In this document: piece after piece, positions 54,783-64,000 of the stretch
How positions within the stretch are numbered: the first letter of the stretch is position 1
Layout: each line of letters opens with the position of its first letter
NCBI GenBank assembly: GCA_028023455.1
Contig: JAQFVV010012507.1
Span: forward strand, 3,636,901 to 3,700,900
DNA length: 64,000 nt
Reading direction: 5' to 3'
Source: Epiperipatus broadwayi
Lineage: Eukaryota > Onychophora > Udeonychophora > Euonychophora > Peripatidae
Position numbers and translations under genes: made by a program
The notes under the pieces: generated by a model
What the model saw: only the letters and a program-made list of their open reading frames with translations
What the model was told of the DNA's origin: nothing
Databases searched by the model: none

Positions 54783-56363
54783 TTGATGAAAACCAGATCA
54801 AAAACAAAAAAAATGATGTATACAGAAAGCATAGAGGATCCTCCTGAGAAAGAAGATAAACAAGAAGCTAAAGCAGATGAGGAATCAGGGAAAACAGGGG
54901 AGATGTCTACATTAGCCCAGTTATTGGAAATTATAAAAGCAGACCAAAAGAAAAGAGACAAACAAAGAGAAGAAGATATCAAACAGAGAGAAGAAGATAA
55001 AAAGAAAAGAGACAAACAAAGAGAAGAAGATATCAAACAGAGAGAAGAAGATAATCAAAAAAGAGATAAGCAAAGAGAAGAAGATATCAAACAGAGAGAA
55101 GAAGATATCAAACAGAGAGAAGATAATCAAAAAAGAGATAAGCAAAGAGAAGAAGATATCAAACAGAGAGAAGAAGATATCAAACAGAGAGAAGAAGATA
55201 ATCAAAAAAGAGATAAGCAAAGAGAAGAAGATATCAAACAAAGAGAAGAAGATAACAAGCGAGCAATAGAAGTAAACCAAAGAATAGAAAAAAAAATTAT
55301 GGAAGCAGTGAAAAATCAGAATGAAAAGTTCAACCAGTTGATAAAGGAAATAATTCAGTCTAAAAAATTGGATGAGGAAGAAACTTTGGAATTTCCAACC
55401 AAAGACATTTTAAAGGAATCACAAATTGAATATCCTATTACTGATGAAGCAAAATTTGAGATTGTTAAAAAGGAAGAAATTGAAATTATGAAGAATGATC
55501 TTGAAATTGTCAGTCTACTTTCAGGAAAACTTCTGATTGTGGAATATACCTCTAAAATTGAAAATAAAGAAACAGTATATACAGAAGCTGAGAATGAAAT
55601 TGTATCAAATACAGTAAAAGAGTTTCAAATGGATGAAAATGAATCTAATAAAGCAAAATTAAAATCTTCTGATCTTCAAGAAGATGAAAAACATGAAAAT
55701 GAACATAATCAAAATATAACAAAGGGACTTTCCAATATAGAAAAAAATGTTTCAGAAAAATTGTCTGATATATGCTATGAAATAGTAAAGGAGATAGAGA
55801 AAGAAACCATAAAATGAAAAGAAAAGTGTGTTAGTCCTCAGCCATATGTAAAAATTATAAACAAAAGCTTAATAAACTCAAATCAAAAATTGAGTACAGA
55901 AAAAAAATATATAAACACAGTTATTAAAAATATAGTTGCTTATGCAGGAAAAGACACCAAAAGGGAATCTGAAAACTCAGGATTTATAAGTGTAAAAAAA
56001 ATTAAGCAACAAGAAACTTTTATAAATACTAAAAAAATAATTATTATGGCAGAAGAACCATTTAAAAATAAACTTTTATGTAAAAATGAAATACCACCAT
56101 GGAAGAGGAACAGGAGAAAATCCACAGATGGTGTTCATGGTCCATATTGGATGCGTATAATTAGAAAATCAAACAGTAACAAGGATCTCCAAAGAAAATT
56201 CAGAAGTGAAGAAGCAAGACACCACAGTAATGTTAAACATGATAAATTTTCAAAAAAAAGACGATCCAGAAGTATGTCACCTCATTATATAAAAGAGGAC
56301 TATAGGAGAACTGATCATGATCCTCAGTCTCCCAAACCAGGTTGCAGTTATGATTCAGAATAA
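54783..56363 (+). pseudogene. Gag-like coiled-coil ORF with one in-frame TGA
   Basis: Starts at ATG 54783, about 220 bp after the tandem leader. Residues 1-40 are acidic/basic; 41-54 (MSTLAQLLEIIKAD) resemble the start of many Gypsy-type gag proteins; 55 to about 160 consist of repeated KQREED and NQKRDK blocks, which should form a long charged coiled coil. The remainder is Glu/Lys-rich. A TGA at 55815-55817 (codon 345) stops the frame, which resumes in the same phase up to 56363. The C-terminal part is basic, with a PPWKRNRRKS stretch and an Arg/Ser-rich tail ending PGCSYDSE. No zinc knuckle, protease or polymerase is seen. A structural role is inferred only from position and the N-terminus; a low-complexity host or satellite protein is an alternative. 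The TGA could be a mutation or a readthrough site. Confidence 0.5.
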
Positions 56364-56594
56364 AATAGAGATAGCTGATGGAAAAGGGTTTGTGAGTGTG
56401 GTGTAGTGATGCATGAGCTTGTGTTTTTCATGTTGAGATGGTGGATGATTGAGCGGAGCTGCTTGGATGCCTTGTGTTATGATGCTCCGAAGTATATGCT
56501 CGGCACTATCCAGACCTAGATGTTGTGCTTCAAGAGTAGTCCAGCAGTGCGTATATATAGGTCTCATGTATAGGCCTTGGTCTCATGGATAGGC

Positions 56595-56722
56595 CAAATG
56601 ATAGCCCCTAAGACTCACCGAAGCTGAGCAGGGTTGGTTGAGTGCCAAATTGTTTTTTTTTTCTCTGGCTCCTATTCTTGGTTGGATGATACTTCTAGGT
56701 ACAAGAGAGGTAGTGCTTAAAA
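56595..56722 (+). other. 5S-rRNA-like segment (possible SINE3-type remnant)
   Basis: ccgaagctgagcagggttgg (56619-56638) is very close to the conserved internal promoter stretch of metazoan 5S rRNA (GGAAGCTAAGCAGGGTCGG). After about 45 bp, ttggatgatacttctaggta and gaggtagtgct echo the 5S 3' part (TTGGATGGGAGACC...GGTGCTG). The middle is replaced by a T-run, so this is not a functional 5S gene. SINE3 elements have 5S-derived heads; a truncated one is possible. Confidence 0.4.
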
Positions 56723-57499
56723 ATGAGATATTTTCTCGTGACGTCATGAGGCAGTGTGTACTGGTAGTTTGTGCTTGGCCATCTAGTTGTCCCAGCATTG
56801 GAAGCTATGGTTCATGTATTCACTTTTCCAGCTCATCTTACCCATTCTTCAGCATATCTAAAACCAGGCAGTACTGAGAAATAATGTGTATAGTATATGG
56901 AATGAAATCGTTCTTCCAGGCAATTTCATCCCAAAATTTGGTGAGGGGTAATGAAACAGATATCCTGTTCCTCATATAAATATTCAAAAGACCCCCCCCC
57001 ATTTAAAAATGTCTAGCGTGATTCAGTATAATTGGGAACGCAATAAATTTTGATTTGTTTAAAAAAATCATATTTTTAATTTTGTGATTGATGGATTTGA
57101 ATAAAATATTATGTCATCTTATTTTTTTTATCTGTCTCAATAAAAAGAAAAGAAATTAATTATCCAATCATTAAAAAGAAAAAAAAGATACTTGAGTTAA
57201 ACTGAGGCAGTATTCAAATCAGGCACGTCGTCGGAAGAAAAGAACTTTTTTTTTTCTCTCGTCTTACACAGAGAGGCAGAACATATTAAATTTTCTTTTT
57301 TTAAAAAGAAAAAAGTGTATTACTTAATTCTTTTGACACGTTAAAATGGAAAAAGAAAGCTTTGCTAGAGGAATTATAATGACAATGGGGTAATTTAGCG
57401 GCTTCACTCTCTCCACGCTGTGCCATGACTTTCCATAGATGAAATAACCCGCCTTCTTTTGAGTAAACTAGACTGCAAAACTGGAAGGTAATTATGTTA
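56723..57499. other. Non-coding interior of the 5.2-kb element
   Basis: No gene. Contains a run of ten C near 56991-57000 and many A/T runs. Short frames on both strands lack any domain. Confidence 0.55.
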
Positions 57500-57880
57500 T
57501 AAGAATGTTTAGACGTCTTTATCATAAATTATAAATTGACATCATGAAATATCTACATAAAAATTATTTTTATAAAATATTAAAACATTTTTATCATATG
57601 TTATAAAGTGAAGTTATGAAACGGTTGCATATGTTTTGTTTAATAAAATATTAAGACATCTTTATCATACGTTATAAAATGAAGTTATGAAATAATTACA
57701 TAGAATTTGTTTTATAAAATATTAAAACATCTTTATCATACGTTATAAAATGAAGTTATGAAATAATTATGTAGAATTTATTTTGTAAAATATTAGAACA
57801 TGTTTATCATACGTTATAAAATGAAGTTATGAAATAGCTATACGCAAATTTATTTATAAAAATATTTGAACGTATTTACT
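57500..57880. repeat. 71-bp minisatellite, about five copies
   Basis: The marker aagttatgaaa occurs at 57611, 57682, 57753 and 57824 (period 71), with a diverged copy near 57540. Each unit includes catacgttataaa. Confidence 0.9.
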
Positions 57881-58165
57881 ATATGGATTACAAATGCTCC
57901 ACAAGCCAAACAGAGTTTATGTGTATGGATATACTTTTATATTTGACTAAATTATAAATGCTTCAATTACTAAATGATAAATGCTCCACAAGCCAAACAG
58001 AGTTTATGTGTATGAATATACTTTTATATTTGACTAAATTATAAATGCTTCAATTACTAAATGATAAATGCTCCACAAGCCAAACAGAGCTCATGTGTAT
58101 GAATATACTTTTATATGTGACTAAATTCGAAATGCTTCAATTACCAAATGATAAATGCTCCACAA
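57881..58165. repeat. 87-bp minisatellite, about 3.3 copies
   Basis: gctccacaa occurs at 57896, 57983, 58070 and 58157 (period exactly 87). The unit includes gccaaacagag and gtgtatgaatatac. Confidence 0.92.
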
Positions 58166-58490
58166 ACCAAGAATTGCTGAGTTTAAATGTTTACCAATTA
58201 ATAATAATTCATAAAATAAGGAAATGCTGTATAAATCATAAATGCTTGACTGCTCCCAAGCTTCTTCCCTTAAATGAATTCAAAATGAATTATTGTATAA
58301 ACCATAAATGCTTGACTGCTTCTAAGGTTCTTCTCTTAAATGAATTCAAAATGAATTATTGTATAAACCATAAATGCTTGACTGCTTCCAAGCTTCTTCA
58401 CATAAATAAATTCAAAATGAATTATTGTATAAACCATAAATGCTTGACTGCTTCTAAGGTTCTTCTCTTAAATGAATTCAAAATGAATTA
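58166..58490. repeat. 66-bp minisatellite, about four copies
   Basis: cttgactgct occurs at 58245, 58311, 58377 and 58443 (period 66). Because 87 and 66 are multiples of three, a 148-codon frame (58045-58491) runs through both arrays; it repeats CINHKCLTA and NEFKMN and I regard it as a by-product. Confidence 0.92.
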
Positions 58491-58880
58491 GAATATTCCC
58501 AAGCTTCTTCTCATAAATGGATTCAAAATGAACTATTGTTGAATTAGAATATTCCCAAGCTTCTTCTTATAAATGGATTCAAAATGAACTATTGTTGAAT
58601 TAGAATATTTCCAAGCTTCTTCTCATAAAGGAATTCAAAATGAACTATTGTTGAATTAGAATATTTCCTAGCTTCTTCTCATAAAGGAATTCAAAATGAA
58701 CTATTGTTGAATTAGAATATTTCCAAGCTTCTTCTCATAAATGAATTCAAAATGAATTATTGTTGAATTAGAATATTTCCAAGCTTCTTCTCATAAAGGA
58801 ATTCAAAAATGAACTATTGTTGAATTAGACTGTTTCCAAATGTCTTCTCATAAATGAACTTGTAAATGAACTATTGATAA
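58485..58880. repeat. 56-bp minisatellite, about seven copies
   Basis: gaattaga occurs at 58485, 58541, 58597, 58653, 58709, 58765 and 58822 (period 56, last 57). The unit holds caagcttcttctcataaa and attcaaaatgaactattgtt, evidently derived from part of the preceding 66-bp unit. Confidence 0.92.
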
Positions 58881-59276
58881 AAAAAAAGAACTGCTTCTAG
58901 CTCTTTCATAAGTAAAATGAAAATGAGTTATCATGTGGATAAAAATGAACTTTGTTAGAAATTGCTAATTAATTGTTATTTAATAAATTTTTTTTGTTAC
59001 TAAAAATTAAATTGGTTAACCTGTTGTCCAATTTTGTTTTGTTTTATTGCATCACTCATCAGTTATAGCACTGGTTCATGAGAATCTCATGCCTTCTGAG
59101 CTACGTCTGACATAACTAGACCTACCCAAGTCAGGTTGTAGTGAGACGAAACTCTAATGGCGCTTTTTGGGAAACCAAACATAGAAATATTTAGATGTTT
59201 CCAGTCTCTATGTTACTACATCCTCTGATGAGCAGGAAATATTGTTGTAGCAGGCATTAACATCTGCATTAGGAAT
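58881..59276. other. Non-coding 3' part of the 5.2-kb element
   Basis: About 400 bp, moderately GC-richer from 59040 on, with ctgatgagcaggaaa at about 59225-59239. No gene. Confidence 0.5.
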
Positions 59277-59364
59277 GTCAATTGATAGTTTCTTCCTACA
59301 GCATGCTCTTCAGAAAATTGTTACAACTGACGTAATAAAAGGGTTGTATGGGGGTCCGGTTGCA
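59277..59364. repeat. Right terminal inverted repeat, 88 bp
   Basis: Reverse complement of 54171-54258 with few mismatches, ending gtccggttgca before an AT run. The second inner 37-bp copy present at the left is absent here. Confidence 0.88.
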
Positions 59365-61868
59365 ATATATATATATTGTACTCTGACCAGACAATAACTC
59401 ACTCCACCCCCATTTTAATACTATGCCAGATGGTAGATCTAAATATAACTATATTTTTAGTTCAGCCAAACTAAATTTCTTTCTTTTATATAAAATTCCA
59501 ATAATATAAATATTCCTCATTTCATATCTAATATATTATATTACCCCTAATAAATTATTTAATAATAAAACATTACTAATTGTGAGACTTGTTAGACTTG
59601 TTATCTAATTATAGTAAAGTACCCTTTTTTAACATTATGTGTATACCAAAAAGTATACCCTCAACACAACTCCACTCAGATATCAATGATATTCCCATGA
59701 TTACAAATAAAATAAGAATATTATATTTAATATTAACATTTTTAATCATACACAATAAAATATTAATCTACTTATTAAAATGATTGCTTATCACTCCTTT
59801 ACTAACATTTCTTAACTCAGTCAATATCTCAGGCACCTTTTGTTTATTAAAATTAATAAATTAATTTATATAACCAAATGTAAAGAGGGATTTTACTTAC
59901 ATCCAGCTACATTTAAAAAACAATTAAAAAACAAATATAATAATCAATTCATCACTTTCAAGATAATTAACTAATTTTCTTTTAAACTTCATATGATCAC
60001 CATTTCTTATGCTTGGTTATAATTGTTTTTAGAACCAAAGACACCAAAATGTATGGGTACTGAACTGAGTTCAGACCTATATGACTATATAAGCTAATGA
60101 GCTTGGGTTGAAAATATTGTTTTCAATTTGTAGTTAGATAGAGATAAATGAATGCTGTTGGGAGGTTGCATTAGATTCTAAGATTTAAGTTCAGTGCTTT
60201 CAGATCCAAACTCCTCAGTGATAAAGGCCACAAGCCAGAAATTAGTCTGGGGATATTGGATGAATAGTCACTAGATGGGGATTTTATGCACAAGCCTTCT
60301 GGCACCCATTGATTACTCTGGATTGCATTGAGTGGCAATACTGTATGGAGAGTTTTTCCTGTTTTAATTTTCTTACAAATTGATTAAGACCAAATTAAAA
60401 TTATTAACTAATACTTATTACTCTTAATTATAACCTAATTATTTTTATTTTATATGGTATACTAGTTATCAGTATTCATTATGATTATTTAATAAGATGA
60501 AGAAAAATTTACATTAACTAATATTTTGGATACAACACCAAATATCTTTAACATTCACAATATTCTTCATATTTATTATCTTACTTATATTATGTGCAAT
60601 AATAACAAATATCGTTAATTATTATGTTATATGAGTGTTTAGGGTGATGAACAATAACTTCAAAAAACAAGAAAAGAGACTCTCAACACTTTGTTAATTT
60701 AAAAACGAATATTAACATTTATTACAATATTAATACAAAATTTAAAATAATAATTTACACATCTTATATTTAATTAAAAAAGATTTAACATATTATACCA
60801 AAATTTAAAAACTAGCATAAACAAAATGCTTATAATAAAATAAATAATTTATACTTCACTCTAAAATTATTTACAACTAGTATATAGTATATTCCATATG
60901 TTTCTCTATGAATATTAAGATACTTCTTAGTATTTTTATATTAAAATATATCAATAAAATATACAATTTCTATTTTATCACATCTTCAATATTTCACAAA
61001 TGTATTCTTTATATTATCATTATTTTGCCTCAAATCTTCCTATAATATTATTAGCTAATCATAACTTTATCAATTATTTTACTCCTTCTATGTTTATTAC
61101 TTGTTATTAAATAAACATTTAATTATATAAATATTCATTGAGATGTGACACATTATTATATTGCTTATAATAATATGAATAGTTATCAGGTTTTCTTTTT
61201 TAATTTCATACCTCTTATATTTTAGACTTTCATATTGATTTTTATTTCTAATATCTGATAAAAATGTTCACAAAATCTTTATTTTTTCATTCTTTTAGCA
61301 TCGTAATTATTTTTATGCTTTATTCTTCTTGCATTTAATTTGATTTGTCTTATTATCATTTAAAAGTTTAGCTATTACTATTGCTTAAATATACAATTTG
61401 TCAATGTGATTTTTCATGATAATAGGCATGGGGTGGATACCTTATAAAATAATAATAAACAATATCATTGATTATGTAACTTAAGGCCACATTTTATCTT
61501 AATTGCTATATTGTCTTCTATTTTAAGCTCTTACAGATTTTAGAAAAATGGTACTATCCATATATCATAAATATTCTAACTTACTTTACTTTGAATAATA
61601 TTCAACCTTAAACAACACATCCCTAACACTACAGAATTTACAATGAAACTACTTTTCTGTATTATTACTTCACATCTAATACTCTGTATAAAATATTTAA
61701 CATTGCATATAAAAGTATTATTTATCATTTCTTAAATAACATCTAAAGTTATCCTTAATATTTTCATACTGTTGAACATACCAAAAAGATTAAAAAACAA
61801 ATAGTTTATGATATAATTTATCATTGTAATTCAAACCTAAGTCGAAAATTTTGTATACAAAAATATAT
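59365..61868. other. Gene-free AT-rich region with one repeat-family copy
   Basis: No gene. 60050-60265 contains ctgaactgagttcagacc and ccagaaattagtctggggat, matching parts of the repeat at 46.8-47.1 kb and the 413-bp unit. The rest is very A/T-rich. Confidence 0.6.
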
Positions 61869-62029
61869 TTGTAAAATAATATAGGCACTATTGCACCTGA
61901 CCGCAAAGCTATGTTTTACTTAAAAACAAAATAAAATTATATTACTCTGCAAGTGCTTTCAAGAGACATGTTCTCATCTTCATAGCTCTAAGTGAAGTAA
62001 TTATATGTGAATTATGCAAAGTTCAAAGG

Positions 62030-62455
62030 TTAATTGCACCATTTCTTTGAGATGGCGAAGCATGTGTCCTTGTGGTTGGTGGCATTGCAATCCATAGCAA
62101 TAAAGCAGCCCTCCTTAACTTTTCTTTTTACATTGTGCCTTTCTTTGCAGACCAGGTTGACATCTTGAGGTTTACACTGGTGCCCTGTTAGTTTTTGATG
62201 AAGTGCAAAAATGAAATAACATGATGGATCTGACTGAGCTTTAATACATGCATATTTGTGTTGTAGTAATCTGGTTTCTATTGCTGCCTTGGTTTCCCCA
62301 TAATATGAAGCTCTACAATTTGCATGAGTGCATGCAATATTGTAAACAGCTTGAGGTATTTGATTCAGTGTTAGTTTATCTTTCATGTTGTTAAGCAATC
62401 TGTTAGAATGGGGGGGGGGGTACGAAAAGTTAGTTGAAACTGTCAAAAATTTCAT
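62030..62455 (-). CDS. GIY-YIG endonuclease domain fragment of a Penelope-like element
   Basis: An open 141-codon minus-strand frame. After a C-rich stretch (SYPPPHS, coded by a run of C) comes the domain: VYNIACTHANCR, then YYGETKAAIETRL, a His/Tyr helix, and KEGCFIA near the end. The YxGET motif and preceding Cys pair match the PLE GIY-YIG family; the catalytic Arg (ETRL) and later Glu (KEGCF) are plausible. There is no reverse transcriptase, so it is a severely 5'-truncated piece. The first residues come from the junction of the inverted arms. Expression is unlikely. Confidence 0.65.
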   Translation of the reverse strand: MKFLTVSTNFSYPPPHSNRLLNNMKDKLTLNQIPQAVYNIACTHANCRASYYGETKAAIETRLLQHKYACIKAQSDPSCYFIFALHQKLTGHQCKPQDVNLVCKERHNVKRKVKEGCFIAMDCNATNHKDTCFAISKKWCN

Positions 62456-62464
62456 AAATTTTTA

Positions 62465-62940
62465 ACAGACAGTTTCAACTAACTTTTCGTCATCCCCCCC
62501 CCCAATTCTAACAGATTGCTTAATAACAGACAGTTTCCACTAACTATTCATACTCCCCTCCCCCAGCTCTAATAGATTGCTTAACAACATGAAAAATAAA
62601 CTGACACTGGCTCAAACACCTTAAGCCATTTATAATATTGCATGCACTCATGCAAATTGTAGAGCCTCATATTATGGGGAAACCAAGGCAGCAATAGAAA
62701 ACCAGATTACTACAACACAAATATGCATATATTAAAGCTCAGTCAGATTTATCATGTTATTCCATTTTTGCACTTCATCAGAAACTAACAGGACACCAGT
62801 GTAAACCTCAAGATGTCAACCTGGTCTGCAAAGAAAGGCACGATGTAAAAAGAAAAGTTAAGGAGGCCTGCTTCATTGCAATGGATTGCAATGCCACCAA
62901 CCACAAGGACAAATGCTTCGCGATCTCAAAAAAATAAAGC
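62465..62940 (+). pseudogene. Inverted partner of the GIY-YIG fragment (frameshifted)
   Basis: Plus-strand sequence matching the minus-strand fragment, with YNIACTHANCRASYYGETK readable around 62630-62690, then a stop-rich tail where the frame shifts (after gcaatagaaaaccagatt). It also has a stop in the region matching NQIPQ. Not functional. Confidence 0.7.
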
Positions 62941-63106
62941 AATTAACCTTTGAACTTTGCATAATTTGCATATAATTACTTCACTCATAGCTATGAAGAT
63001 GAGAGTAAGTCTCTTGAAAGTGCTTGCAGAGTAATATAATTTTATTTTGTTTTTAAGTAAAAAGTAGCTTTGCGGTCAGGTGCAATAGCGCTTATATTAT
63101 TTTACA

Positions 63107-64000
63107 GATATAATTTATCATAAATATAATAAGTAAGTTACTTTTCACAGATAAAGAGATCAATCATACACATACTTACATACTCCTATTAATATTATCA
63201 TATATATATTTAATCCTTTCTCATATACTTTCATGTAAATACAACATTATAAATATTACACATATTTATTTTACCTGAGTTTTTGCTTAAAAAATTCAAT
63301 ACCAATATCTTATATTAAAAAATAAAGTTACCTTAATCATAATATCTTATGATTATTATTGATGACACTCTTGTAGATATAATTTATTTTACGTTAGAGA
63401 ATCATAATCAAAAACAAAGAAAAATATTGACTTTTTTTATAAAAAAAATAAAAATACTTAAATCTAAAAAATAACAACATATAAAAAAATAATTATAACT
63501 ATGAATACTATCTTAATATTACAGTTCATATATTAAAGTAATAAAAAAAAGTTTTCTTCAACTCCTTGAACTAAAGTAAAAATCATATTTCCTGGAGCGT
63601 ATAGGTTATTATCTTGACAACAATCAATTGCTGCTTGAAACGAAAGAGATTTCTTCCTATCCTTCTTCCCCTTCACGCTTTTTATTATTATTCACAATAT
63701 AAATGGAAACATGAAGAAAAATCTAATTAAAAATTATTTATCAATAATAATAAATTATTCTATTAAAAGTTTATCATGCCTCATGTTATTGATAAAATCT
63801 CTTTATGTTTAGTAAATATGTATTTTCCTATTTAATAAAAACAGTATTTTTAAAAGTTTCCTTTCTTTCCTCTAACTTCAAAACTATTTACTGAAAGAAT
63901 TATAAAGTGCTCAGATTTTACTTCTGAATAATGAATATTTAACATGTTAATACATTACTCATACTTAGATGATATTAAAGTTAGTAGTAATAAACTTTGA
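63107..64000. other. Gene-free AT-rich region to window end
   Basis: No gene, RNA or repeat family recognised. Confidence 0.6.

Larger units (their letters stand above)
54171..59364 (+). mobile_element. Unclassified 5.2-kb element: TIR ends, LTR-like leader, gag-like ORF, minisatellites
   Basis: The ends 54171-54258 and 59277-59364 are 88-bp inverted repeats with few mismatches (paired positions sum to 113,535). They start TGTAACCGG and finish CCGGTTGCA, both abutting AT dinucleotide runs. Just inside the left end is a motif like a tRNA-Lys primer-binding site, as in LTR retrotransposons, then a gag-like ORF. No reverse transcriptase, integrase or transposase was found. The 3' half is mainly minisatellite. 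It could be a non-autonomous LTR-type element whose LTRs carry inner inverted repeats, or a DNA transposon that captured retroelement sequence. The outer boundaries are the best supported part. Confidence 0.65.
61869..63106. mobile_element. Second Penelope-like inverted pair (GIY-YIG fragments)
   Basis: Left arm 61869-62457 (minus strand) and right arm about 62465-63106 (plus strand) are inverted copies of a short 3' part of a PLE-type element, again head to head with 3' ends outward. The right arm has an extra ~62-bp tandem duplication of its start (cagacagtttc at 62468 and 62530). Each outer part contains atgaagatgaga...tctcttgaaag. Copies are more diverged than in the 15-18 kb PLE, so this insertion is older, and its sequence is a different family. 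Confidence 0.75.

Noticed and set aside
54921-55280. Minus-strand frame rich in Phe/Ser/Leu
   Set aside because: Antisense of the Arg/Glu-rich coiled-coil repeat in the gag-like ORF.
58045-58491. 148-codon repeated Cys/His-containing frame
   Set aside because: It follows 87-bp and 66-bp minisatellites whose periods are multiples of three; Cys and His recur because the DNA repeats, and there is no zinc-finger spacing.

Overview
This window looks like nuclear DNA of an AT-rich invertebrate animal. It has no operons or bacterial features, very AT-rich spacers, long (TA)n and (ATT)n microsatellites, and retrotransposon families typical of metazoans: a CR1-like LINE with PHD and SGNH domains, an RTE/BovB-like LINE, Penelope-like elements (PLEs) with a GIY-YIG endonuclease, and tRNA-like SINEs. 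I found no convincing host protein-coding gene and no functional tRNA or rRNA gene. I do not commit to a species or phylum.

Layout: 1.4-6.2 kb holds a CR1-like LINE split into an inverted 5' part (minus strand) and a sense 3' part (plus strand). 11.1-12.0 kb is a 413-bp tandem repeat. 15.1-18.1 kb is a young Penelope-like element: a nearly intact plus-strand ORF (reverse transcriptase plus GIY-YIG) preceded by an inverted, truncated copy, with 1,044-bp arms. 20.5-21.8 kb is a 472-bp tandem/inverted array flanked by a 13-bp direct repeat. 22.1, 28.2 and 35.5-38.4 kb hold three minus-strand copies of one RTE-like LINE; only the last is near full length and it is broken by stops and frameshifts. 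23.5 kb holds another decayed LINE tail. 39.3-41.0 kb is a cluster of LINE 3' ends with long (ATT)n tails. 41-54 kb is mostly gene-free, with fold-back repeats at 46.4-47.2 and 51.4-52.0 kb.

The most unusual object is at 54,171-59,364. It has 88-bp terminal inverted repeats, a primer-binding-site-like motif caught up in a five-copy 55-bp tandem repeat, a gag-like coiled-coil ORF with one in-frame stop, a 5S-rRNA-like stretch, and four adjoining minisatellites with periods of 71, 87, 66 and 56 bp. No polymerase or transposase was seen inside it. A second, older Penelope-like inverted pair lies at 61.9-63.1 kb.

The coding content is therefore retroelement machinery (endonucleases, reverse transcriptases, structural ORFs). 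The elements do not form a common pathway; they are independent insertions, mostly decayed. The PLE ORF at 16.1-18.0 kb is the only long retroelement ORF without an internal stop.
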